The notes below the pieces were generated by a model. That model did no database searches. It was given only the letters and a program-made list of their open reading frames with translations, and was not told the origin of the DNA. A stretch of DNA of 64,000 nucleotides from Hydrogenophaga sp. (lineage in GTDB: Bacteria; Pseudomonadota; Gammaproteobacteria; Burkholderiales; Burkholderiaceae_C), in assembly GCF_030373245.1 (NCBI RefSeq), contig NZ_JAUCZF010000001.1, positions 992,001-1,056,000 on the forward strand, in the 5' to 3' direction. Below are positions 50,116 through 57,206 of the stretch, in pieces; the stretch's first letter is position 1; every line of letters starts with the position of its first letter. A program made the translations under genes and the position numbers.

Positions 50116-50450
50116 AAAGGCCCCCACGCTCCGCCGCTGCGCGGGTCGCTGCCCCCCGAGGGAGCTGATCGGGCTTGGGGCGGCCCGGCGCCGGATCGCT
50201 GATGCCCCTACACCTCTCCGCTGCGCGTGTCGCACCGTGCAGGACGCGTCACGGGCAGAGGCCCTCTGCGCCTCGTCCCGCCTTGGGCGGGCAAGGTGGG
50301 AACCGCGAACCGTTTCCCACCCGCTTCTCCGCCGCCCTGACCGCTGTCCCGGCACTTGGGAGACAGGGCCAGTGGCTTTGGCGCGGTTGATGAGGTCGGT
50401 CGCGACGGCAAAGACCTCAAGTTCGCGAGAAATGCTCCGATTCACTGGGC
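50116..50450. other. 335-base spacer inside the fibre cluster
   Basis: Holds repeat copy 4 at its left end (50119-50195). The rest (50196-50450) shows no protein-like frame, no transfer RNA and no T-run terminator. A promoter for the last subunit gene may be here, but none can be called. Confidence 0.4.
50119..50195 (+). repeat. Dispersed GC-rich intergenic repeat, copy 4
   Basis: Just after the barrel gene. Blocks GGCCCCCACG, CGCTGCCCCCCGAGGGAGCT, TTGGGGCGGCCCGGCG match copy 2 in fmt in order and spacing. It separates the barrel gene from the last subunit gene. Confidence 0.6.
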
Positions 50451-50927
50451 ATGTCCCGACAATCACACCCCTTCAAATCCAGCTTGCTCACACTGGCTGT
50501 GTGTCTGTCCACGCCGCTGGCGCTGGCCGAAAGCGGCTTCGCGCCGCCGAGCGGCAAGGCCAGCGCGGCGCTAGACTTCCGAATCATCATCCCGCCGGTG
50601 ATGCGGGTGCTGGAGAACAGCCACCCGAGTGAGCTGATGCCCGATGCCGCCGGCGCGCTCAGCGGCCAGCAGCGGCTGGTGGTGGTGTCCAACATGAAGC
50701 GCGGTTTTTGCGTCAGTCTGCGCATGGCCGAGCCACAGCGAGCCGGCTGGCGCCTGGAACAGGCGGGCGCCGCCAGTGGGGTGAACCTGCAGCCGGTGCA
50801 GGATGGCTACCGCCTGTGTGCCTCGAAGCCAGGCCGCTACACCCTGCAACTGCAGCACGAGTTTGTGGCAAATCCGCTGTTGTCGGCTCAGCGCTGGCCG
50901 GTGCAGACAGACCTGAGCACACTCTGA
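50451..50927 (+). CDS. Putative secreted fibre subunit (pilin-like) 3
   Basis: Secreted protein of 158 residues with signal peptide SLLTLAVCLSTPLALAES. Residues 41-50, LDFRIIIPPV, repeat the motif LDFRVIIPRV of subunit 1 at the same distance after the signal peptide. Two later cysteines (FCVSLRM, RLCASKPG) may pair. It ends QRWPVQTDLSTL and lacks the TY-type C-terminus of the others, so it could be a tip or terminal subunit. It is separated from the barrel gene by repeat copy 4 and a 335-base spacer, and converges with the DUF6064 gene. Confidence 0.68.
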   Translation: MSRQSHPFKSSLLTLAVCLSTPLALAESGFAPPSGKASAALDFRIIIPPVMRVLENSHPSELMPDAAGALSGQQRLVVVSNMKRGFCVSLRMAEPQRAGWRLEQAGAASGVNLQPVQDGYRLCASKPGRYTLQLQHEFVANPLLSAQRWPVQTDLSTL

Positions 50928-50947
50928 GTCCACCCTGAGTCACCTGC

Positions 50948-51649
50948 TCAGCCGTGGTCGGGCGGTCGTCTGGCCGCGGCCAGGCATGCCAATGCAGCGA
51001 GCACCGCGACCGCTACACCCTGCGCCTCGCCCAGCGTCCAAAGGGTGAGGCTGGAGGCAGCGCACCACAGCAGGGGCAGTCCCCACAGCACGCGTTGCCA
51101 GACCCGCGCGTACCGATGGCGGCTTCCGTCCACCAGCAACAGCAGCGCCAGCGTGGCCAGGGCGGTCGGATCCGGCGCCAGGGTCAGCCACTCGGCCTGC
51201 AGCCCCGGTCGGCCAAAGACCACCGCCAGCGACGGGTGCGCAACCAAGGCCCACGCGGCGATCAGCAGGCCTGCGACGCGGCGAACGCCATGACCGGTCA
51301 CCCAGCGCAGACCCGGCGCAAATGCGAACCCCATCAGGCCCAGCCCCTGTGCCACAAACAGTCCCGCAAACGCCGGGGCCGCGGTGGAGATGGGCGCGAA
51401 ACGCTGCCAGAAAAACGCCCAGGCGACCCAGAGCCAGCCGATGGCCAGCAAGCCGACCACGGCGCGCACCGACCTGATCGCGCCGCGGCCTGTCCCTCTT
51501 GCAGTGCGCCACGACACCGCCAGGGCCCCGGTCGCCAGCGCCAGCGGCAAGGCCCAGGCCTCCCGGTTCAGCGATTCGAACAGCCGCCAGTAAATGGTCG
51601 GCGAGAACATCAGCAGGTCCGAAGGCCGGTAACTCCACCACTCATCCAT
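50948..51649 (-). CDS. DUF6064 family membrane protein
   Basis: Integral membrane protein of 233 residues with about seven hydrophobic helices. The opening MDEWWSYRPSDLLMFSPTIYW is the known DUF6064 start, and HPSLAVVFGRPGL falls in mid-protein. The ATG at 51649 was used; a TTG two codons upstream would add MR-like residues. The function is unknown. It converges on subunit 3 with only about 20 bases between the stops. Confidence 0.82.
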   Translation of the reverse strand: MDEWWSYRPSDLLMFSPTIYWRLFESLNREAWALPLALATGALAVSWRTARGTGRGAIRSVRAVVGLLAIGWLWVAWAFFWQRFAPISTAAPAFAGLFVAQGLGLMGFAFAPGLRWVTGHGVRRVAGLLIAAWALVAHPSLAVVFGRPGLQAEWLTLAPDPTALATLALLLLVDGSRHRYARVWQRVLWGLPLLWCAASSLTLWTLGEAQGVAVAVLAALACLAAARRPPDHG

Positions 51650-51691
51650 GCGCAACGCAGCCCCGGGAGCGGGTTCGGCGAGGTGGCCGCA

Positions 51692-52645
51692 TCACAGCGC
51701 CGCGACCTCGCGCGCCATGCGCGCGCGCAGCGCGGTGTCTGGCATGGGGCCGCCGCCTGCCGCCAGGTTTTGCCGCACATGGGCGACCTGCGTGGTGGCG
51801 GGAATGGCGCAGGTCACATCCGGGTGGCTCACGACAAACTTCAGCGCCGCCTGCGCCCAATGTTCACAGCCGATCTCACGTGCCCAGCCCGGCAGCGGAT
51901 AACGCGCCAGTTGCTGCGGCAGAACGCCCTGGCGAAACGGCCGGTTCACGATCACCGCGATGCCGCGGTCGCGCGCCAATGGCAGAAGGCGCTGCTCAAC
52001 CTCACGGTCCACCAGGTTGTAGGTGAGCTGCACAAAATCCAGCGGCTGGCTGCGCATGATCTGCGCCATGTCGGCGTGGCGCCGACCGTGGCTGGTGGAA
52101 ATGCCCACGTACCGCAGCCGACCCGCCGCCTTCATCTCGAACAGGCGCGGCAGATGCGCCTCCCAACTGAGCAGGTTGTGCACCTGCAGCAGATCAAAGC
52201 GCTGCACGCCCCAGCGCTGGCGGGAAGTCTCCATCTGCGCCGTGCCGCGCGCCAGGTCGCCGTCCCACACCTTGTCGGCCGACCAAACGGTCTTGGGCCG
52301 GCCCAGCTGCGTCATGGCATGACCGATAGTGGCTTGAGCCGAGCCGTACATGGGCGAAGAATCAATCATGCGGCCACCGCTGGCCAAAAATGCTCGAATC
52401 ACCTCGGTGGACATCGCGAGTCCCGCGGCGTCCTGCCCCACGTTGAAGGTGATCCAGCTGCCCAGCCCGACCACGGGAATGGCTTCGCCGCTGGAGGGAA
52501 TTTGGCGCGTGAGCGGCGCGACGGCTTGGGCATGCAGGGGCAGAGAGCCTGCCGCAGCGCCAGCGGCCAGCGCCGCCATGCGGCCCAGGCTGGCGCGGCG
52601 CGTCACCGGCTGACCTTCAGAAAATCGAGCAACGGTCTGTGTCAT
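51692..52645 (-). CDS. Aldo/keto reductase with predicted Tat signal
   Basis: Protein of 317 residues. The N-terminus PVTRRASLGRMAALAAGAAAG carries a twin-arginine pattern (quoted in part, TRRASLGRMAALAAG), so the enzyme is likely exported folded with cofactor. The catalytic fold has IDSSPMYGSAQATIGHAM with the active-site Tyr, DLLQVHNLLSWEAHLP, and VGISTSHGRRHADM. The length fits the family once the signal is removed. It follows the PQQ-dependent sugar dehydrogenase gene on the same strand with a 76-base gap. Confidence 0.88.
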   Translation of the reverse strand: MTQTVARFSEGQPVTRRASLGRMAALAAGAAAGSLPLHAQAVAPLTRQIPSSGEAIPVVGLGSWITFNVGQDAAGLAMSTEVIRAFLASGGRMIDSSPMYGSAQATIGHAMTQLGRPKTVWSADKVWDGDLARGTAQMETSRQRWGVQRFDLLQVHNLLSWEAHLPRLFEMKAAGRLRYVGISTSHGRRHADMAQIMRSQPLDFVQLTYNLVDREVEQRLLPLARDRGIAVIVNRPFRQGVLPQQLARYPLPGWAREIGCEHWAQAALKFVVSHPDVTCAIPATTQVAHVRQNLAAGGGPMPDTALRARMAREVAAL

Positions 52646-52721
52646 CCATACCTCTCCAGCCTACGGGTAGACCGGTTCGAAGGCTGCGCGATGGCCAAGT
52701 TCCCCTCGGGCGGTACCGACC

Positions 52722-53831
52722 TCAGGGCGTCACCGGCTCCACGCGCAGCACGCGACCGGTGGGGCTGTCGGTCAGCAGATAGACGGCGCCGTCCGGGCCG
52801 GTGCGCACATCGCGGATGCGTTCGCCGAGTTCCCCGAACAACAGCTCCTGTGGACCCGGTACCCCGTTGGCCAGCGGCACCCGGCGCACGCTGCGCTCCT
52901 TCAGCGCCGCCACCAGCAGGCTGCCCCGCCATTGCGGGAACTGCACAGCGTCGTACCAGGCCATGCCCGCGGGGGCGATCGAAGGTGTCCAGTCCACCAG
53001 CGGCGGCGTGAGGCCGGGCAGGCTTCTGAACGGCGTGATGCGCGCAAAGGTGTAGTCGATTCCGCCGGTGACCAACGGCCAGCCGTAATTGGCGCCGGGC
53101 GCGATGCGGTTGAGCTCGTCACCGCCACGCGCGCCATGTTCGTGGGCGTACAACACACCATCCACCACCACCAAGGCCTGCGGGTTGCGATGGCCGATGC
53201 TGAAGATTTCGGGCCGGGCGCCTGCCTGGTTGACGAACGGGTTGTCGCGCGGCACCTGGCCGTCGGCGGTGATGCGCAGCAGCTTGCCCAGGTGCGTGTT
53301 CAGGCGCTGCGCGTCGGTGCGATCCAGGTTGCCGTCACCCATTCCCACCACCAACGTGCCGTCGGGCAGCCAGGCCATGCGGCCACCGAAATGCTGGCTG
53401 TCGGCCTTGGCGGGCTGGGTGGTCAGCAGCGGCGTGACATCGAGCAACTCCTTTCCGTCGAACCGGGCCCGCACCACACGCAGGTGGTTGGTCTCGGACG
53501 TGCCGTGGGCAAAAGACAGCAGCACCTGGCCGTTGGCCGCGAAGTCCGGGTGCACGATCACATCAAACAGGCCAGCCTGGCCGGTGGCCAGCACCGGGGG
53601 CACGCCGGCCACCGGCTCGGCGCGTAGCTGCAGCTGGCCGTCTCTGCCCGGCTCGATCAGCCGCAACCGGCCCACACGCTCCGTCACCAGCAGGCGTCCG
53701 CCAGGCAAGAAGGCGAGCGACCAGGGATGGTCGAGCCCGCTGGCCACCGTCACCACCCGGTAGCTGGCGGCGTGTGCCGACGCCATCGCCACACAAACGC
53801 TGAAAACCCAGAACAAGAAATAACGCATCAT
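52722..53831 (-). CDS. PQQ-dependent sugar dehydrogenase (soluble aldose dehydrogenase-like)
   Basis: Periplasmic quinoprotein of 369 residues, signal peptide MMRYFLFWVFSVCVAMASAH. The six-bladed propeller motifs include ASGLDHPWSLAFLPGGRLLV, VHPDFAANGQVLLSF, HFGGRMAWLPDGTLVVGMGD, SIGHRNPQALVVVDGVLY and HEHGARGGDELNRIAPGANY (catalytic His and active-site loop). It resembles YliI-type enzymes. The start at 53831 gives the signal peptide. It diverges from a small membrane protein gene with only 9 bases between start codons, so promoters must overlap the coding ends. Confidence 0.93.
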   Translation of the reverse strand: MMRYFLFWVFSVCVAMASAHAASYRVVTVASGLDHPWSLAFLPGGRLLVTERVGRLRLIEPGRDGQLQLRAEPVAGVPPVLATGQAGLFDVIVHPDFAANGQVLLSFAHGTSETNHLRVVRARFDGKELLDVTPLLTTQPAKADSQHFGGRMAWLPDGTLVVGMGDGNLDRTDAQRLNTHLGKLLRITADGQVPRDNPFVNQAGARPEIFSIGHRNPQALVVVDGVLYAHEHGARGGDELNRIAPGANYGWPLVTGGIDYTFARITPFRSLPGLTPPLVDWTPSIAPAGMAWYDAVQFPQWRGSLLVAALKERSVRRVPLANGVPGPQELLFGELGERIRDVRTGPDGAVYLLTDSPTGRVLRVEPVTP

Positions 53832-53840
53832 TGGAAAAGT

Positions 53841-54314
53841 ATGCAACACCCGCTCCCCGCCCCCACGCCACGCCACCACTGGACCCGACACCTCAGCGCG
53901 CTGCTGCTGGCCTGGGTGCTGGCTGCCGCCTGGGGCTCGGTGGTGCAGACGCAGTTCAACCTGCAGGCCCTGGTGAGCCTGGGCCTGACCATGCCGGCTG
54001 GCCTGCGCGCCGAGACGACCTGGCAGGACTTGATCGGCTTTGGCCCGGTCTACAGCGGCATCCTCGCGGCCGGCTGGCTACCAGCGCTGGGTGTGGCGGC
54101 CTTCCTGGCGCGACGCTGGCCCGCCTGGCGAAGCTCGCTGTTCGCAGCCGCCGCCGGCCTGGGCATGATGGCCGCCGTGCGTGCCGTGGACGCGGTGGCC
54201 CCGATGCCAGCGTTCATCGACGCCACGCGGGGCTTGCCGGGACTGCTGGCGATGGCGGTGGGGGCGGTGCTGGCGGGCTGGGTGTATGCCGGGCTGACGC
54301 GAATGAAACCATGA
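53841..54314 (+). CDS. Small integral membrane protein, unknown function
   Basis: Protein of 157 residues with four hydrophobic segments (LSALLLAWVLAAAWGSVV, FGPVYSGILAAGWLPALGV, SSLFAAAAGLGMMAAVRAV, LLAMAVGAVLAGWVYAGL), so likely a four-helix inner-membrane protein. The ATG at 53841 has GGAAAAG just upstream. No family is recognised. It is divergent from the sugar dehydrogenase gene by 9 bases. Confidence 0.75.
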   Translation: MQHPLPAPTPRHHWTRHLSALLLAWVLAAAWGSVVQTQFNLQALVSLGLTMPAGLRAETTWQDLIGFGPVYSGILAAGWLPALGVAAFLARRWPAWRSSLFAAAAGLGMMAAVRAVDAVAPMPAFIDATRGLPGLLAMAVGAVLAGWVYAGLTRMKP

Positions 54315-54351
54315 TTTCGGGCGCTGTGGCTACTGACTTCCAAGAAGATTC

Positions 54352-54696
54352 ATGACGAAAATTCAACCCGCGCACACCGAAGCCACGCGCAGGACCATCT
54401 CGAAAAAAAGATTCAAGACTGATGGCGGCTGACCCGGTTCTGGGTACACCTGAGGGGGACCGCCTGGGCGTGCTTGTGACGCTGGTGCAAGATTGCGTGG
54501 CCCGGCATCATCCCATGGAGCAGCAAGGCCTCACGATCGAAGACCTGGAGCCCATGGTCGGCCGCAGAAACCGCGTCTGCAAAATGCTAGTGGCGAACGC
54601 CGCCTCACACTGAAGATGATCCGCCGCCTGCACAAAGGTCTGGGCATCCCGGCTAAGGTGCTGATTGGATGGGATGAGGGTGCGTTGACGGCTTGA
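54352..54696 (+). pseudogene. Degenerate HigA-like antitoxin (XRE family)
   Basis: Fragments in three frames match the HigA-type antitoxin in order: MTKIQPAHTEA at 54352 (first frame), then PGTPEGDRLGVLVTLV-like residues (GTPEGDRLGVLVTLV) and MEQQGLTIEDLEPMVGR from about 54420, then ERRLTLKMIRRLHKGLGIPA in another frame to the stop at 54694-54696. A stretch normally between HHP and MEQQG is deleted, and two frame changes break the gene. No toxin gene is beside it. A relic of a toxin-antitoxin locus. Confidence 0.75.
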
Positions 54697-54698
54697 TG

Positions 54699-55115
54699 TC
54701 ACTCTGCCTCACCTTTGCTCCGAGCATCGAGCTGTTGGTACTTCGCCGTCAGGATTCGCATTCGCGCTATCACCGCTTCGTAGTTCTCTCGATCAAACGT
54801 GAGAGTTGGTGACTCTTGTGGGTTCTGAAAACCAGAAAACTCGCTGAAAGTCACGATTCCATCATGCTTCTCAACGCGAGCCCACGTCGCTCCGCATCCG
54901 GCAAAACCACAGTCGCAAACACCTACAACTCGATGGATTTTTTGAGAGCTGACACTCTCATCCTCTAAGCCAAGATCGTCCGCAAACTCCCAGTAAGAAA
55001 GCTCGCCAAAGGTGCAACCCGGCACGCTGTAAATGTACTGTCCATCAATCAACAATCTGAATCCGCGAAAGCCAAATTCGTCTGGATCCAGTGGTTCGAA
55101 GTCGAGTGTGTTCAT
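54699..55115 (-). CDS. Hypothetical protein with a Cys-rich CDCG..GCG motif
   Basis: Acidic protein of 138 residues with no signal peptide. In the middle it reads HRVVGVCDCGFAGCGATWAR, a C-x-CG-x2-GC pattern that resembles a common uncharacterised family (CxCGxxGC with following V.W..F) and could bind zinc. GC content is low for this window, which fits acquisition together with the adjoining relic antitoxin. The ATG at 55115 is used; there is a weak alternative six codons upstream at 55133. It ends 3 bases from the antitoxin relic. Confidence 0.65.
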   Translation of the reverse strand: MNTLDFEPLDPDEFGFRGFRLLIDGQYIYSVPGCTFGELSYWEFADDLGLEDESVSSQKIHRVVGVCDCGFAGCGATWARVEKHDGIVTFSEFSGFQNPQESPTLTFDRENYEAVIARMRILTAKYQQLDARSKGEAE

Positions 55116-55171
55116 AAGGCAAATTTCAAGCATTTGGTCTGCGAAACAAGCAGTTTTTGACCCAACCCCGT

Positions 55172-56383
55172 TCAAGGCACCCGCGGCCACAACACCCACA
55201 TCTGCAGCGGCTGCTTGAGCGCGGCGGCCGTGGTGTACGCCTCGTCGGTCCAGCTGCCCCAGCCGGTGAACAGGTCGGCGCGCACCGCGCCGACGATGGC
55301 GCCACCCGTGTCCTGCGCCATCACCAGCCGCTGGATGTCTAGCGTGGGACCCTGCGTGGCGAGCCAGACCGGCGTGCCATAAGGAATGCTGCGCGGATCG
55401 ACGGCGATCGAGCGGCCGGGCGTCAGCGGCACACCCTGAGCCCCGCGCGGACCGAAGCGGGCGTCGAAGTCGCTCAGGGCTTCTTCGCGGAAAAACACGG
55501 TGCGCGGATTGCTCCACAACATGTCGTTCAAACGCTTGGGGTTTTGCGCGGCCCAGGCCTTGATCGCATCCCACGACGCTTCGCGGATGGCGCGCTGATC
55601 CAGCAGCCAGCGGCCCACGCTCTGGTAGGGGTGGCCGTTGTGGGCCGCGAAGGCCACGCGCACCTGCCGCTGGCGCCCGTCGGCCTCGGTGATATTGAGT
55701 CGGCCCGAGCCCTGGATCTGCAGAATGAGCGCGTCGATCGGATCGGCCAGCCACGCGATCTCGAGCCCTTTGAGCGCGGCCTGGGCAGTGGCATCGGCAT
55801 CGATCTGCTGCCGGCTGAACCAGGGCTGGCCGCTGCGCAGGCTGGCTGGCGGCGCGTACAGCGGGGTGCGGTGGGTGGCGCTGGGCTGGCGCCGGGCGTC
55901 CATGATGGGCTCGTAGTAGCCGGTCAGCAGGCCAGTCGGCGGTGTGCCATCGGGCTCGGTGACCCGGTAGGGCTGGAAGCGGCGCATCACCCAAGCTTGC
56001 TGCTCGGCGTCGGTGGCGATGCTGAGCTGGCGCACCTCGGCGCACAGCGCCGCCTGCGCTGGCGCGGGGCGTTCGCAGCCGCGCACCCAGGCGTTCCACA
56101 CCGCGTGCAGTCCATCGGCGCCCCAGCCAGGCAGCTCGGCCCAGCGCACTGGCACCCAGCGACTGCCCGCGCGCTGGATCGAGGGTGGCAGGGGAGCGGT
56201 GTCGGTGGGGGCAGCATGTGGCGGCAAGTCCGGGGGTGGGGCAGGGGCTTGCACCACATCGGTGGCGCAGCCGACCAGGCTTCCTACAATCAGCGCGCTG
56301 GCGGCCAATCCCCTGAGGCGGGCGGTCGCCCTTGAGGCCACGCCCTTTCCGAACCACCCCAACTCGCTCTCCCTACTCGTCAT
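55172..56383 (-). CDS. mltA: Membrane-bound lytic murein transglycosylase A
   Basis: Outer-membrane lipoprotein of 403 residues cleaving peptidoglycan to anhydro-muropeptides. Lipobox LIVGSLVGC places the lipid-bearing Cys at 39, after a longer than usual N-terminus; a GTG at 56341 would give a shorter signal. MltA features: LLTGYYEPIMDARRQ, LQIQGSGRLNI, LWSNPRTVFFRE, and the C-terminal MAQDTGGAIVGAVRADLF with the catalytic Asp region. The ATG lies on a CATG that is also the start of a small plus-strand gene. Confidence 0.93.
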   Translation of the reverse strand: MTSRESELGWFGKGVASRATARLRGLAASALIVGSLVGCATDVVQAPAPPPDLPPHAAPTDTAPLPPSIQRAGSRWVPVRWAELPGWGADGLHAVWNAWVRGCERPAPAQAALCAEVRQLSIATDAEQQAWVMRRFQPYRVTEPDGTPPTGLLTGYYEPIMDARRQPSATHRTPLYAPPASLRSGQPWFSRQQIDADATAQAALKGLEIAWLADPIDALILQIQGSGRLNITEADGRQRQVRVAFAAHNGHPYQSVGRWLLDQRAIREASWDAIKAWAAQNPKRLNDMLWSNPRTVFFREEALSDFDARFGPRGAQGVPLTPGRSIAVDPRSIPYGTPVWLATQGPTLDIQRLVMAQDTGGAIVGAVRADLFTGWGSWTDEAYTTAAALKQPLQMWVLWPRVP

Positions 56384-56531
56384 GACCTTGTTGTTGCTCG
56401 AAGCGCTGGGTGCCTTGCTGTTGCTGGTGTTCATTGTCTGGTGGACCATGTTTTCGGGTCGCAAAAAAGGCGAGTTACCCGACGAGGCCGAGCAGGAAAA
56501 GCGCGAGGGCGGCGCGAAGCGCAAAGACTGA
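56382..56531 (+). CDS. Small membrane protein of 49 residues
   Basis: Short frame MTLLLLEALGALLLLVFIVW with a single membrane span followed by a highly charged tail (SGRKKGELPDEAEQEKREG), the common layout of small inner-membrane proteins. The ATG overlaps the mltA ATG on the opposite strand through a shared CATG. Codon use (GCG/CTG-rich, TGA stop) is like neighbouring genes. No ribosome site is obvious. The function is unknown. Confidence 0.5.
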   Translation: MTLLLLEALGALLLLVFIVWWTMFSGRKKGELPDEAEQEKREGGAKRKD

Positions 56532-56543
56532 GCGCCCCGGTGC

Positions 56544-57176
56544 TCACGACGGCTGGCGCAAGGCATTGGCCAGCTCGACCGCTGACTTCACACCCATCTT
56601 GTCGAACACGCGCGAGCGGTGAACCTCGACCGTGCGCACGCTGATGTTGAGCTGGTCGGCAACCAGCTTGTTGGGCAGCCCTTCGACCACCAGCGCCATC
56701 ACGTCGCGCTCGCGATCGGTCAGGCTCTCCAGGCGTTGCTGCACGCTGCGCAGCTGGCTGCGCTGCGCAATCACCTGAGTTGATTGAGCAAGCGCCTGCT
56801 CGACCCGGTCAACCAGCAGGTTGTCGGAAAACGGTTTTTCGCAGAAATCAAAAGCACCGCGCTTGACCGCATCCACCGCGGTCGGCACGTCGGCATGTCC
56901 GCTCAGAAAGATCACCGGCATCGCGGCCTGCCAAGGAAGGCCGAGCAACTGCTCGAACAGCGCCAGACCACTCATGCCAGGCATGCGCACATCCAGCAGC
57001 ACACAGCAAGGCAGTTGAGGCTCGGAGCGCCAGCTCATGACCTCGGCCAGGAAAGCGTCGGCGCTTTCATAGGGCTCGCTCAGCAGGCGGCGCGTGCGCA
57101 GCAGCCACCCCAGCGCGTCGCGCACGCTGGCATCGTCATCCACAAGGTAGATTTTGGCGTCAGGGTGCTGCGTCAT
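56544..57176 (-). CDS. FixJ/LuxR-family response regulator
   Basis: Response regulator of 210 residues. The receiver has DDD at 13-15, phospho-acceptor Asp62 in VLLDVRMPGMSG, FLSGHADVPTAVDAV and EKPFSD (Lys). The C-terminal LuxR helix-turn-helix reads LTDRERDVMALVVEGLPNKL, then RTVEVHRSRVF. The start at 57176 was chosen because of the normal length. It follows its cognate PAS-kinase by about 30 bases on the same strand. Confidence 0.93.
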   Translation of the reverse strand: MTQHPDAKIYLVDDDASVRDALGWLLRTRRLLSEPYESADAFLAEVMSWRSEPQLPCCVLLDVRMPGMSGLALFEQLLGLPWQAAMPVIFLSGHADVPTAVDAVKRGAFDFCEKPFSDNLLVDRVEQALAQSTQVIAQRSQLRSVQQRLESLTDRERDVMALVVEGLPNKLVADQLNISVRTVEVHRSRVFDKMGVKSAVELANALRQPS

Positions 57177-57206
57177 GGGCGAATGATAGGGCGGCATGAA
57201 CCCCGC

